A DNA stretch of 64,000 bases from Silene latifolia (GCF_048544455.1 NC_133534.1:36146217-36210216), one strand, 5' to 3'; shown: positions 11,512 through 25,026, numbered from the stretch's first letter. Notes: a model not told the origin generated them from the sequence alone. Numbers and translations are program-made.

Positions 11512-12780
11512 TGTTGGAGTAGTGTCCTCCACAATAAGTGCGTTTACATATTAAATCTCGTAAAAGGAATATCAGGGATTTATTTATTTATTTGTCAGCT
11601 GATCGTCGTTAATCGGTAATGATTGGCTGACTAGAGTTTGACATTACTGTCGTGTGACGGCGGTGATCAGTTGATCCCTTTAGGTCACACCTATAGGATG
11701 ACGCCCAAATAGAATAAATTAATTGTTTGTATGAGATACGAGATAATTAATTCCTTGTATTATTTGACTCTTAGTTAGTCACATAAATGTATTATTTGAT
11801 GACGGGTTATGAACTCGGGACAAAGAGATTTATTATTTAATTATGAGATATTTAAATAATAAATGATTAGAATTTATTAATTAATTGTTTATTAATTAAT
11901 TTTATACGATATGTGTATATGTTTTGAGGTGGAATTAATTAGCTATTAAATTTTACAAGAGGTTGTAAAATTAGCTAAATGGGTTAATATTGACACATTG
12001 TATGTAGATAAAATTGTCTTATGATTACTTAATAGTTAAGTAGTCATTGGTAGTTAATTTATATTATTTAAGTGTTAAATAAATTAAATTAATATTTAAT
12101 TATGTAAGATAATTAAATATACGACTTATAAGCATTTGTGTGGCAAATATCGAAAACCGAAATGGACCAAATGTAGTCCACATATACTGGTTTTTTAGGA
12201 CATCACAAGTGTCCTTTAGGTGGATTTTTCCACTTATAATTGTCCCCTCAAATTGCCTATAAATACCATTGAAACTCCACCATTTCTCTAGTTGGAAAAA
12301 TTTGAAGAAAAATTGGTCTAGGTTCATATACACTACCTAAAGACCAAATTTTTCTTCTTATTTTGTTCATCTTTTATAACAAAAACATATATAAATATTA
12401 ACTAATAATATTATCAAAGTAATAATATTTATTAGTACAACATATATACAATTAAACAAGGTTTACTACTACATATATCTAGTTAGTATTGTAGTGGTAT
12501 TTTGGGTTGATTCTTGGGTGTATCCTTAGAAGACCATCTTTTTGGTGGTTTGTTGTCTTGGAGGATCATCCATTTTCATAGCTCAAGAACAACATCAAGG
12601 AAGGAGTCCTTGAGTTGTGCCCAAAACTTGCCTTATACAATGTAAGGAACTTTTGTCTTAAGATGGTTTAATACCATCTTTTATACTTTTATTTGCATGC
12701 ATGTAGATTTAGACCATTTTAAATTAATTTGTAATTTTAATATCATAAGATGAGTATTAATATGGTCTAAATAACTAACA
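11512..12780 (+). repeat. Copia 5' LTR
   Basis: It begins TGTTGGAGTAGTGTCCTCCA, ends ATAACTAACA, and matches 19733-21002 along its length. It is followed directly by the primer-binding site. Confidence 0.93.
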
Positions 12781-12782
12781 AG

Positions 12783-12794
12783 TGGTATCAGAGC
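12783..12794 (+). promoter_or_regulatory. Copia primer-binding site
   Basis: TGGTATCAGAGC lies two bases after the 5' LTR. It is the usual complement of the 3' end of plant initiator methionine tRNA, where minus-strand DNA synthesis would start. Confidence 0.9.
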
Positions 12795-14929
12795 TTTGTT
12801 AAATACATGCATGTTGTCTTAAGACGATTTTAGTAATTTATGAGATAAATTAATAAAATTGATATTATGTTACTAAAATTAGTTTTATCACATAATATAG
12901 TCTTGCATGTAAATAATCTGGTCTTAGGATGATATGGGACGAAAATTTGATTTTTGTTAAATTTTTCCACTTTTTATAACTTAAATTGGCATAAAATTGA
13001 GTAAAAATGCATTAAAATTAATTAAGAGTTAATTTAATTTGGTTGCATGTTAATTTTATGCATGTTTATTTAGAAATAACCACTTTCATGTTCTATTTAT
13101 GAGATAAGTAGATACTTTAAATTAATGTGATTAATTTAGGTTGTTTATTAATTTTTATTTGATAAAAATGGGTAAATAATGGTTATTTTGTAAATAAATA
13201 TTGATTTAACTTTAGGGCTCCAAATTTCTGAATTTTTAGCTCCTGGAAATTGTTCTAAAATGTACTAAATTTTATTTTAAGTCATTTTAATTTTATGGTT
13301 TGATTTAGAATTAAATCGTAAAAATTATCGCTTTACCGATTAAATTGTGAAATCGTTTTAAATAAATTTCAAAAACAAAAATTTTTACTTGCATGGCATT
13401 TTTGGCACAAATAGGATTATACATCCAGTTGTACCATGAGCATAGTACAACCAAGTATAAGAATTCGAGCTTACATGTATTCTTTCTGAGCTAATTTAAA
13501 TTTCATGTTTTTAATGTGTAAATGAATGAAGTCAATACTTTTTAATAAAGCTCATATTCTTTAATATAAAGCTCGGATACTTTGACACAAAGCTCAGGTT
13601 CTACACCGTACAACATATACATCTGGTTGTATAGTCCATGAATTGCATTTTTGGTGTAAGACCAGAATATTCATGGTTTTGAAATTTATTTTTCCATAAA
13701 TTTTTATATTAAATGGAATTTTTGTATGATAATTGTGAATTATTATATCTTTTTTTGTCACAATTGTGTTTTTAATTCCCATATAAATTCAAGATAATTG
13801 TTGAGAATAATTATTTTGATATTAGACCAGATTAGAATGATGATTAAGTCTTAAAAGTGTTTTAAGAATTGATTATGAATTTTTTATTGGTAAAAAATTC
13901 CGTCAAAGCAAGCTCAAATGATCGTTGTTGGTAAGTTAGACGATTTGGCATGTCATTTTTCATAATGCATTTTATTATTCATTTAGATGAATGTTTTTTT
14001 AGAATTATAATTATGTAGTTTTTCCTACTATGGCCATAGGTAGAAGTTGGTATTTCCCGAAATGTAAGGGAATATCGACTTGTTTTGTTAATTGCGATTT
14101 CGCATCGCCTAATTTGTAATTAATTAATAGTTTTATTTTAATTTTATTACAAATTGTATAATAGAGTATTGTTATGTAATTTAATTATTAGTAATTAGAT
14201 GAAGCTTCTAAAGACGGAGTTTTCATGAAGACGGTGTTTTCGGAAAGGCGTTCCGAAATCCTAAAGAAGGAGGCCAATTTATGAAGACTCAAGGGACCAA
14301 GGAGTTGGTTTCCGAAGTGTAATAATTTTAGTTAATTAGATTAACTAGGTGGCCATATAGGACTTGTTTATTTTAATTCTTCTATGCATTCATGCCAAAT
14401 CGTCACTACATGTTTTATTTTTTGTTGTTATCGATTTATCGTCTAGCATTCACTAATTTTTTTCACTTAAAAGTGATAGACAATTAAATTGATAAGATCT
14501 CTCACATTTGTTTAAAATTGAGATTAAGCCTTACCAAATAATAGCACCTATGAATCCCTTCTTCATTAGAGATAGGTTCGGATCACCGGGGTACACTCTT
14601 TTTACGTTGGGTAAGTAGGGTAATAAAAGTTATTACGCGTAAAAATTGGTTGGACTCAACGGGATAAATATGGGTTGAATCGGTCCACCGTGCCCATATT
14701 TATTCTGGGGCTAAAAGATAGATTTTTAAGAAAATCCGTCAACCAAGAGTTCTAGTAGTAGAATCAGTCAAAATGTTGACTCACCAAATTTATATAAATA
14801 TGGGTTGAATCGGTCCACCGTGCCCGTGTTTATATAAAATTGGATCTTGGAATCATTTATATAATTCAGTGGGAGATCATTATATAAATGGGAACTTGTT
14901 AAATAGTTTCACAAGTTAAATATTTCTAG
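12795..14929 (+). other. Copia untranslated leader
   Basis: About 2.1 kb lies between the primer-binding site and gag with no gene of its own. Part of it (14640-14830) contains two copies of ATATGGGTTGAATCGGTCCA about 135 bp apart. Long leaders occur in some Copia lineages. Confidence 0.6.
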
Positions 14930-17900
14930 ATGATAAATGTTAATCTTTCCTTTATTTCCTTTGTAGTAATCACGATGACTTCTACTAGTGAAACCGCCAC
15001 CATAGCTAGAGATTCATGGCTACGCTCTTTTATGGACAAATATGTATTAAAAGCCGGCGGTAGTAACTTTAAAGATTGGGAGGAACAACTTCGATTAGCT
15101 GTCGCAGGTGATGGCAAATTACGCTACCTTGTCGATCCCTCTCCCCCTTCGCCTAGTACTAGGGCCACTGCCGATGTAAGGGAGGCTTTTTCAAATTATC
15201 ACAAGGAATCTGCTGCAATAAAAAATGTTTTGATTTTTTCAATGGATCCTGCTTTACAAAGGCTATGTGTCAAGTTTCGCGATGCACATGAAGTATTCTC
15301 GAGGCTTTCTACTATGTTTTCTCAAGCCCCGAGAATAATTCAGTATGATACCGCTGTTCGTTTCTTTGAGGCTAACCTCAAAGATGGTCAACCTGTAAGT
15401 TCACACGTACTTAAAATGATTGAGTACGTGGAAACTTTAGAGGGGTTGGGATGCAAGATCCCCGACGAACTTGTGGTGGACCGAGTGCTCCACTCTCTCT
15501 CGCACGTCAAGGGATTTACCCAATTTAGGGTAAATTACAATATGACAAACATGAGAAAGAGTTTACATGAGCTCCATTCTCTGCTTGTGCAAGCATAGAA
15601 GGACATGGGATTGAGTGGGAGTACGAGGAAAGATGTGCTTGCGATTAACGTGAAGGGGAAGAAGCAGTTTAAGAGGAACGCAGGTGAGAAGCCCGTTCAG
15701 GTGGAGGGCAAAGGTAAAGCAATTGCGAATTGCTCTACCAAGCAAAAACCTATAAAGGGTAATCCTCTTAAAGATACTAGTAATTATTGTAATAACAAGG
15801 GACATTGGAGACGTAATTGTACAAAGTACCTGGATGACATAAAAGCTGGCATTGTGAAGCCGACATGTAATTTCTCAACTGAATCTTTTATGATAGACAT
15901 AAATTATGCTTCAAATACAACTTGGGTATTAGATACTGGTTGTGGTTCTCACTTGTGTAATCATTTGCAGTGCCTAAAAAGCATAAGAAAGCTAAACAAG
16001 GGTGATGTCGATCTCCGAATGGGAAACGGGTCTAAAGTAGTCATGTCGTCGTCTGTAGGAACTTATGTACTTAGTTTAGCTTCGGGGTTGGAGTTACATC
16101 TTAATAATTGTTATTTTGTACCAACGCTATATAGAAATATAATATTCGTATCGTGTTAGACACGAAGGGTTTTCCTTTATAATTAAAGACAAGTGTTGTA
16201 CTTTTTCCCTTAATGGGATTGTATATAGTCAAGTTATTTCAATCAATGGTATTTATATTCTAGATACTTGCAACGATGTTTATCATTTAGATAATAAAAG
16301 ACTCAAAACATGTGATCCCGATCAATCTTATTTATGGCATTGTCGCTTAGGACACATTAACGAGAAGCGCATTAAAAGACTAGTGTCGACTGGTGTAATT
16401 AAACCTTTTGATTTCGAATCATTTGGTACATGCGAATCTTGTCTTCTTGGCAAGATGACTCGTTCACCTTTTCTAGGAAAAGGATCTCGAGCTAGTGAGT
16501 TATTGGGTTTAATACATACCGATGTTTGTGGCCCAATGACAGTCAACACGCTAGAGGTAATTATGACTATTTTATTACTTTTACCGATGACATGAGTAGA
16601 TATGGGTATATCTACTTAATGAGGTATAAAAGTGAAGCTTTTGATAAGTTCAAAGAGTTTCAGAATGAAGTAGAAAACCAATTAAATAAGAAGATTAAAG
16701 CATTACGATCATATCGTGGTGGGGAATATTTAAGCAATGACTTTAAAGATCACCTTATAAACTGCGGTATTGTATCTCAGTTAACTCCTCCTGGCACACC
16801 ACAATTAAATGGTGTGGCTGAAAGGAGGAATCAAACTTTATTAGATATGGTTCGATCGATGATGAGTCAAACAGAGTTACCTAAGTCATTCTGGGTTTTG
16901 CCATTTTATCTCTTTGTACAATCACTTAATAAAAGTCTCACTAAAGCAATCGACAAAACTCCATATGAGATATGGAAAGGGAAAGTCCCGAATCTGCGAT
17001 ACATGAAAGTATGGGGTTGTGATGCTTATGTCAAGAGTAAGTCTGACGATAAGCTTGCACCTCGTTCTGAAAAGTGTATTTTTGTAGGCTACCCTAAGGA
17101 AACTTGTGGATATTACTTCTACAATAGTAACGAGAACAAAGTGTTTGTAGCTCGTGAAGCTGTCTTTCTAGAAAAAGAGTTTATTTCTAGAAGACAGAGT
17201 GGGAGAAAATTTGAACTTGACGAAGTTCAAGAGCCACAAACTGATATGACAATACAGGAAGATGTTCCTTCTACGTCTGAATCGGTTATTGTTCCTTCCG
17301 AACCTAGGAGGTCGAAAGGGTTAGTCGCCACTGATAGATACCTTGGTATTATCGATGAAGATGGTGACTATGAGGTTTTACTTTTAGAAAGTGATGAACC
17401 CAAGACCTATAAAGCGGCTATTATGAGTTCTGACTCTAAGCTATGTCTCAAGCCATGCAATCCGAAATGGATTCCATGTACGATAATCGGGTATGGGACC
17501 TGGTTGACTTACCTAAAGATGTTCGACCTCTTCAGTGTAAGTGGATATTCAAGATTAAAATCGGCATGGATGGACATAAAGATGTCTACAAAGCTAGATT
17601 GGTTGCAAAAGGTTTCACTCAGGTTCATGGTTTACACTATGATGAAACTTTTGCACCAGTTTCTATGCTTAGATCTGTTCGGATAATGTTAGCGATTGCT
17701 GCATTTCATGATTATGAGATATGGCAAATGGATGTCAAAACCGCTTTCCGAACGGGTTTCGGAAGAGGAAGTGTTCATGACACAACCGAGGGTTTTGTGG
17801 ATCCTAAAAATCCTAACAAAGTATGCAAACTTAAGAGATCCATTTATGGTCTTAAGCAAGCGTCAAGGAGTTGGAATCATCATTTTGATCATGTTATTAA

Positions 17901-18968
17901 ACAGAATGGTTTTCTCGAAGTGTTGAGGAACCATGTTTATACATGAAGTTTAGTGGGAGTAAAGTTGTTTTCTTACTTCTTTATGTGGACGACATATTAC
18001 TCATTGGGAATGATGTTGATATGCTTGCTTCTGTTAAGAAGTGGTTGGGAAATCACTTCCAAATGAAAGATTTGGGAGAAGCTCAGCGCATCCTGGGTAT
18101 CCGGATCTATAGGGATAGATCAAAAAGGATATTAGCATTGAGTCAAGAAGCCTATATCGATAAGATTCTTGACCGATTCAATATGAAAAACTCCAAGAGA
18201 GGTTTTCTACCTATGGGCAGTGGGATCACTTTGAGTAAGTCACGGTGTCCCACCGAGCCTAAGGATATTGAACGCATGAAATCGATTCCCTATGCTTCCA
18301 TTGTTGGATCGATCATGTATGCTATGATGTGTTCTCGTCCCGACGTCTCGTATGCTTTGAGTATGACGAGTCGTTTTGTAAAACTCCAGGTGAGAGTCAC
18401 TGGATAGCCGTCAAGAATATTCTGAAGTACTTGAGAAGGACTAAAGATTCATTCTTAGTGTTTGGAGGAGAATCTGAATTACGTATAAGAGGTTATACGG
18501 ATGCCAGTTTCCAAACCGATAGGGATGATTTGAAATCTCAGGCTGGTTTTGTCTTTTTGTTGAACGGAGGGGCGGTTTGCTGGAGAAGTTTCAAAGAGTC
18601 TGTGACTGCTGATTCTACAATGGAAGCCGAGTACATTGCGCCTCCGAAGCCGCAAAAGAAGCTGTTTGGATTAGGCAGTTTTTAGAAGGACTGAAAGTAG
18701 TTCCGACCGCCGAGGATCCTATCACTTTGTATTGTGATAACAGTGGGGCTATTTTTCAAGCAAAAGAGCCCAAGTCTAGTAACAAGTCTAGACATGTACT
18801 TAGGAAATTTCATGTAATTAGAGATTTAATCGAAAGGAAAGAAATTACAGTTTGTAAGGTTGGGACGGTGACAACATCGCTGATCCTTTAACCAAGCCAT
18901 TGTCTCAAGCTAAACATGATAGTCATGTAGTTTCGATGGGGTTGAGACGAATGCCAGAACTGTTGTAA
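14930..18968 (+). pseudogene. Copia gag-pol remains
   Basis: Parts in order: a gag region (about 14.97-15.6 kb), a CCHC zinc knuckle (CNNKGHWRRNC, about 15.79 kb), an aspartic protease motif (DTGCGSH, about 15.94 kb), the integrase zinc-binding and core region (about 16.3-17.1 kb), reverse transcriptase with YVDD in LLLYVDDILLIGND (about 17.98 kb), and RNase H with ADSTMEAEYIA (about 18.6 kb). This order defines Ty1/Copia. The region is a fossil with several breaks. Confidence 0.9.
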
Positions 18969-19732
18969 ATTATATGATATGTAATAATCAAAATATTGTA
19001 TTTATTATTTCATATATGATAAGTTGCATTTATCGTTATATTCAGTTTTATGTCTGAATTTATATACTTTGTTTTCTCCAAATAGGTTGTAAAGACAATG
19101 TCGAACCCTATTAAGTGAACTGGATTAACATTGTATTTTGTCCCTAGTTACTTAATGAGGTGACGTCTCGGAGTGACTAGATTGTAAGGCGATAGATGAC
19201 AGGTTCGACTGTCATATGGTCATAGTGATGCCTGGTCGATTACATAGGCATATTGTGAGACAATTTGTCGGACAGTGACCGTTTATAGAGTCCTTTTGTT
19301 GCTAGGTCGTGGCGAGGATTTCTATTTATTCCCTCGAGTCAATTCTTTAGACTGGTGACTATTTGTCTGAGTTGGTACGGTTTTCCGGTGACTTTGGTTT
19401 TTGTTCTAGGTCGCACCGTAAAAGGAGGCCGATGAGCATTTACTGGGTCATTGTGATCTGTATCGAATGAAGAAAATAGGTCAACAGGATTGTCCTTTTA
19501 AGTCATATTTTATCTCAAGGCCACTCGAGGAGAGATGACTGTGAATGCGTGGCCACGCTCGGATGAGATCTATAGTAGATTATCCAGTCAGGCAGTCATT
19601 CTCCCGATCGAGAAAACCACTTTATGATATGATCACGTGCAAGAACGACCTGAAAGACATCTTGCATTGAGTGGGAGATATTATTGGACAAGAGAATTGG
19701 TAACGCACACTTGTGTCAGACAAGTGGGAGAT

Positions 19733-21002
19733 TGTTGAAGTAGTGTCCTCCACAATAAGTGCGTTTACATATTAAATCTCGTAAAAGGAATATCAGGGAT
19801 TTATTTATTTATTTGTCAGCTGATCGTCGTTAATCGGTAATGATTGGCTGACTAGAGTTTGACATTACTGTCGTGTGACGGCGGTGATCAGCTGATCCCT
19901 TTAGGTCACACCTATAGGATGACGCCCAAATAGAATAAATTAATTATTTGTATGAGATACGAGATAATTAATTCCTTGTATTATTTGACTCTTAGTTAGT
20001 CACATAAATGTATTATTTGATGACGGGTTACGAACTCGGGACAAAGAGATTTATTATTTAATTATGAGATATTTAAATAATAAATGATTAGAATTTATTA
20101 ATTAATTGTTAATTAATTAATTTTATACGATATGTGTATATGTTTTGAGGTGGAATTAATTAGCTATTAAATTTTACAAGAGGTTGTAAAATTAGCTAAA
20201 TGGGTTAATATTGACACATTGTATGTTGATAAAATGGTCTTATGATTACTTAATAGTTAAGTAGTCATTGGTAGTTAATTTATATTATTTAAGTGTTAAA
20301 TAAATTAAATTAATATTTAATTATGTAAGATAATTAAATATACGACTTATAAGCATTTGTGGGGCAAATATCAAAAACCGAAATGGACCAAATGTAGTCC
20401 ACATATACTGGTTTTTTGAGGACATCACAAGTGTCCTTTAGGTGGATTTTTCCACTTATAATTGTCCCCTCAAATTGCCTATAAATACCATTGAAACTCC
20501 ACCATTTCTCTAGTTGGAAAAATTTGAAGAAAAATTGGTCTAGGTTCATATACACTACCTAAAGACCAAATTTTTCTTCTTATTTTGTTCATCTTTTATA
20601 ACAAAAACATATATAAATATTAACTAATAATATTATCAAAGTAATAATATTTATTAGTACAACATATATACAATTAAACAATGTTTACTACTACATATAT
20701 CTAGTTAGTATTGTAGTAGTATTTTGGATTGATTCTTGGGTGTATCCTTAGGAGACCATCTTTTTGGTGATTTGTTGTCTTGGAGGATCATCCATTTTCA
20801 TAGCTCAAGAACAACATCAAAGAAGGAGTCCTTGAGTTGTGCCCAAAACTTGCCTTATACAATGTAAGGAACTTTTGTCTTAAGATGGTTTAATACCATC
20901 TTTTATACTTTTATTTGCATGCATGTAGATTTAGACCATTTTAAATTAATTTGTAATTTTAAAATCATAAGATAAGTATTAATATGGTCTAAATAACTAA
21001 CA
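19733..21002 (+). repeat. Copia 3' LTR
   Basis: It begins TGTTGAAGTAGTG directly after a purine-rich tract (AAGTGGGAGA) and ends ATAACTAACA. The target duplication ATATT follows at 21003-21007. About twenty differences from the 5' LTR were counted by eye. Confidence 0.93.
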
Positions 21003-21338
21003 ATATTTATTTAATTTAAGTAATTTACAAATAAATTCTATAAATACTTAAGTAAATTAAACACTAATAATATAATTTTAAAAGGGTAGTAATACCATTT
21101 ATTTAGTTCATAAAATTATTTCGCGTAAAGGATAAGGTTTGTAAAAAAAAAAATGGCATTGTTTAATAATATATTTAGTAAGTAAAACTAAAATAATTAT
21201 ATTTATAATTTTGTGTTCATGGTGAATTTAAATGAGACCTTCTCCAATCCACTTTTATTATTTAATTATTCTTTAAAATTTATTCCAAATTAATTATTTT
21301 TTCAAAATTTAGTATGATAAATTACTTAACTATTAGTA
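21003..21338 (+). mobile_element. Helitron block A, part after the Copia insertion
   Basis: It continues the block interrupted at 11511 and matches 26378-26605 (for example GAGACCTTCTCC and CCAAATTAATTATTTTTTCA). A second Helitron 5' end begins at 21339. Confidence 0.6.
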
Positions 21339-22792
21339 TCTATACAATATAATAAAAAGGCAAAATGAGTAGTTTATTATTTGACGAGTGTCATGTTAAG
21401 CAATTTTAAGTGCCACATTTTATTAGGAATAGTAAGAGACTATTTGGTATGTATAAATTATGACACAATCAATTATCATAATTAAGTTTATTAGTGAAAT
21501 TATGATATAATGAATTTGCATAATTAAGTGTATTAGTGGTGACTTTTCAGTTGCTCACTGAGTTTGTATAAATACCTCCTCATAGAGAAATAAAAGAACC
21601 AAGCAAATATAAAATTAATACTATAACTATCTAAAGTCAAACACATTTTATATCACTTATCCTTAATTCTCCATGGGTCTTGTGAAATGTACATTGAAGA
21701 CAAAAATTCCATCCGCCTCCGTTTTATTGTACATTGAAAATCAATTGTTCAATTTCATATAAATTTTGAATCTCAAAGGCGCTACATTGCTACTAAAGTT
21801 TAAACTTTTTAGTTTGTTTGCATGTTGATTTCTCCTGATTGTTCATAATTTTCATATTATAAAGCTACAAATTTAAAAAATTAATATTTAAGTTCTGCGT
21901 AAAATAAAAAAGTTCAACTTCATAGTTATGAAGTCAAATCAACAACTCTGGTTTTTTCCTTGCTAATCTCTAAATCACGTGATTAGTATTTGTAATCTGC
22001 TTATAAGGTGATTAATTTGCTTACATATAATTTTTTGTTGTCATGCAGGTAGTACGTGTAGATTATGTAATTGAACAAGTCAATATGGAAGATGTTGGGC
22101 ATTCATTAAGTAGTTTGATTTACATTGTTAAGACAAATTCGTCCTATTTCAAGATTCCGACAGATTTAAAATATGTGATTAGTCACAACAATTGTTTGAT
22201 TTGAAACGTGATGTAGAATATTCGGTTGTTACCTTACAAAGTAATTAAATACAATGAAAAATGATTATGGATATGACTTGAGGCAACAAGTTACATCATC
22301 ATGTTTAGAATGTTATGTAGATTATAACTGTAATACAACGCAAATTTACAATATAGTCCACCAAAATGAATTTAAGTTTGCATACTTTGTCATTAACATA
22401 AGAATTTTCACGTAAATAAAACTATATGTTCCTTTTTTGTTTATAATGTCATCACAATAAAGTACACGTTGACTTACTAACAAAAAAGTACATTTCGATT
22501 TCGCAACCCACTTTAAACAAACATATGAATGAATAAGTTTTAAGAAGGATTATACTATGTATTAACTATCCACTTCTCAAACTAAATTCTTCCCTATTTT
22601 AAATCCTACCACAACATGGATTATTTCACAACATGGGTCAACCATTTTACATTTTATCTTAAAATCTTTTATTTATAGTTGAAAAAAAAATTGGTCTCTA
22701 TTTTCCTTCTCCTTCATTAAATTTTCGTATCAGAACAAAGTTTAAGGAAGCGTCTTGATAAAACCCGTGCATTGCACGATTCACAAAACTAG
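21339..22792 (+). mobile_element. non-autonomous Helitron
   Basis: Its start is A|TCTATACAATATAATAAAAA. It ends with the hairpin CGTGCATTGCACG (22766-22778), the spacer ATTCACAAAA and CTAG (22789-22792) before T. About 1.45 kb, with no Rep-helicase coding and no recognised captured gene. Confidence 0.7.
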
Positions 22793-23778
22793 TTAAAACA
22801 TTATATGATCATATGGATGTGATAAAATGAAACAATCGATTTTTTTTTTTTGTACATCTCCTGCATAACCTCAACTCAAAGTTACAGAACCAAGCCACCA
22901 CCATCTTGAACCACCCTATCACCACTACCATCGTCCATTGTCCATCACCATTCTCCATAGTCATAAACATACCACCGCATCGCTGCCATCTACTCCACCA
23001 AGACTGCCACCGTATCCCCATTCCGAGTACCCTGAAATTACCAACCACCACATGTACTTATTTGTCAATACCAACATATCTGACTAGTCTACTTTCATAT
23101 ATGTATCCAACACCACGACTTTAACCGGATATATCTCAGTTTGCCTTTCAAGCCAATAAGTTTTTTTCCCATGAAGAATTTAATTAGGGGATGAGTTTTA
23201 TTTCTATGTCCAGTCATTGGCTTCGCCGTCGAGTCCAAACTAAATGACACCATAGAACCGTATTTGTGATTAATTTTTTCGAAAAAATGATCATACTAGT
23301 GCTTTGGGCGTTCTTAGTGTTTGCTATGATTCTATGAAAAATTGAAATTCACAAACACTGATAAAGGATATACGAATTAAAAAGACTTATGTTGGTTTTA
23401 ATGACGAAAAATATGTAGTGCAGCCGTAGAAAAATATAGGCGGGAAGATTTTGAATGGAAAGAGAGAAGGATTTGTTGAGATAATATTCCTATTTATTAG
23501 GAAGTTGTTTCTGATACAAAAATCTTATTTTATTGGCTTAACAAGCGGACCCAGGGCACTTTTTATCATTAGCCTAATAGTATTTTGTATGCATTGATCA
23601 TGTACATGTCTTGACTTTCGATATCGTCTGAACTTTGCCCTCACGTTGTACACTCATTGGCAAGGCAGTTACAATCACGCCCTCCTGTTAAAGTTGTGTC
23701 TATTCTATAATGTGATTGAGATGATAGTTGTTTAGAAGATGATTCAGGTTAGCCTCTAACACAATTTTCTTCTGATTT
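22793..23778. other. spacer without a recognised gene
   Basis: It contains a CCACCATC-rich stretch at 22890-23060 and otherwise unremarkable AT-rich sequence. The open frames on either strand of the CCA-rich tract look like compositional artefacts. Confidence 0.4.
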
Positions 23779-23970
23779 TCAGTGGTCGCTCTCATGAAGG
23801 CTCTTCCAGAAATACCAGTGGGCGTACTCCTCCTTCCAAGTTTTCCTCATTTTCTGGCCGTTCGGATTTTTCCGGCCATTCGAACGTTTACCAATGTTGG
23901 GTGCTTTAACATTGATTCTTACCGAATTTGGTGTCACCTCAGACCATTTACACCATTCGTATGAGGTTTT
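23779..23970 (-). pseudogene. unidentified protein C-terminus fragment
   Basis: The minus strand reads about 63 residues with protein-like composition (KTSYEWCKWSEVTPNSVRI, NGQKMRKTWKEEYAHWYFW, KSLHESDH) and then a TGA. The reading begins right after a possible splice acceptor (TTTAAG). I do not recognise the family. The regular Lys/Trp/Tyr pattern and clean stop suggest a last exon or captured gene fragment rather than chance. It lies directly beside the duplicated LINE tail. The same piece may lie just left of the window next to the copy at 1-343. Confidence 0.35.
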
Positions 23971-23980
23971 CTTAAATCTG

Positions 23981-24321
23981 ATTGAACATGTTTTTTTTTT
24001 TTTGGACAAAGGGAACATCTAATATAAATGAAAAGAAGTGCTCAGGTACATTATGTAGGGGGGTCGGGATTAAGGGTTGTACATGCCGAAATAACCAAAT
24101 CAATTACAAAAGAAATGACATTAGCCCAATTAAACCGACCATTACAATAACTAGAGTCTTTGATGGAATATTTAGCAATTGCATCCGCTACTTTGTTGGC
24201 CGATCTCTTGTCAAAAACAAGTTTCAAATGAGGCGAGACCTTTAATTGTTCCTTACAATCAAGAATGATGTTAGTAAAAGAACCACAAGAGGGGTCCGTC
24301 TTCAAAATGGCATTAACGTCA
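23981..24321 (-). mobile_element. 3' end of an L1-type LINE (second copy)
   Basis: It encodes the same 84-residue RNase H tail as 73-327 (24051-24305 here), without any residue change. It has a slightly shorter oligo-T tract and the same Helitron joined at the same base. This is a segmental duplicate of 1-343, not an independent LINE insertion. Confidence 0.75.
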
Positions 24322-25026
24322 TCTATAAAATATTATTAAAAAGATAGCCTAAAAATGCCACGTAGACAATGCCCCATGAGATGAAAAAAAGCCACGTACA
24401 TAATAACAATGTGACTTGGCAAACTAATATGACATGGATTATCAATTTATTATTATATTGCATTAATTCAATTCACTTATTTCCTTTAAAAATCCATCCA
24501 TATTCCATTAGCTTTAAACTTAATTAACTCAAAAAAAAAACTACAATAAGAAAATACGCATTAATTAACTATAAGTTAATAATTTCAAGAAATTTCATAT
24601 AGATTAATATTATATGTATTCGAAATAAAAAAATGAATACATAAGAAATTAAGAATGAAGAAAAGTAAATGAATTTGAAAACAATTTTTTTTTTGTATTG
24701 TCAGATTTGTTACTATTTCACTAATTTTTTTTTAAAAGGCACTAATTCACTATTATTGTTATTATAACTTTGTTATATATAAAATATGTTTTACAGAACT
24801 AATTAATCAACAAATGAGTATTAAATATCGTATAAAATATTTTCTTAGGAAATATAAAATATATGAAAAAAATATTTATTTAATTTAAGTAATTTACAAA
24901 CAGATTTTGTAAATACTTAAATGAAATTAAACACTAATAATAGAATTTTAAAAATGTAGTAATACCGCGTATTTAGTTCATGAAATTTTTTCACGTAAAA
25001 GATAAGGTTTTGGAGAATATAAAATA
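24322..25026 (+). mobile_element. Helitron block B, left part
   Basis: The start TCTATAAAATATTATTAAAA is the same as at 344 and 10808, and it is collinear with 10808-11511. It is interrupted at 25027 by a MULE whose 9-bp target duplication lies at 25018-25026 and 26369-26377. Confidence 0.7.

Larger units (their letters stand above)
11512..21002 (+). mobile_element. Ty1/Copia LTR retrotransposon, broken
   Basis: This complete-length element is bounded by TG and CA with a 5-bp target duplication ATATT. It has LTRs of about 1270 bp, a primer-binding site matching initiator tRNA-Met, a purine-rich tract before the 3' LTR, and gag-protease-integrase-reverse transcriptase-RNase H in Copia order. 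The two LTRs differ at roughly twenty positions by eye, about 1.6 percent. With a commonly used plant rate this suggests an age near one million years. The coding region is broken, with roughly half a dozen breaks. The Copia lineage was not assigned. Confidence 0.92.

Noticed and set aside
12100-12333. 77-codon frame repeated at 20334-20555
   Set aside because: The two copies lie in the two Copia LTRs, so the repetition reflects the LTRs and not a gene pair.
22809-23124. Overlapping frames on both strands rich in Trp/Gly or Thr/His
   Set aside because: They arise from a CCACCATC-rich stretch. No domain, splice signals or neighbours support a gene.
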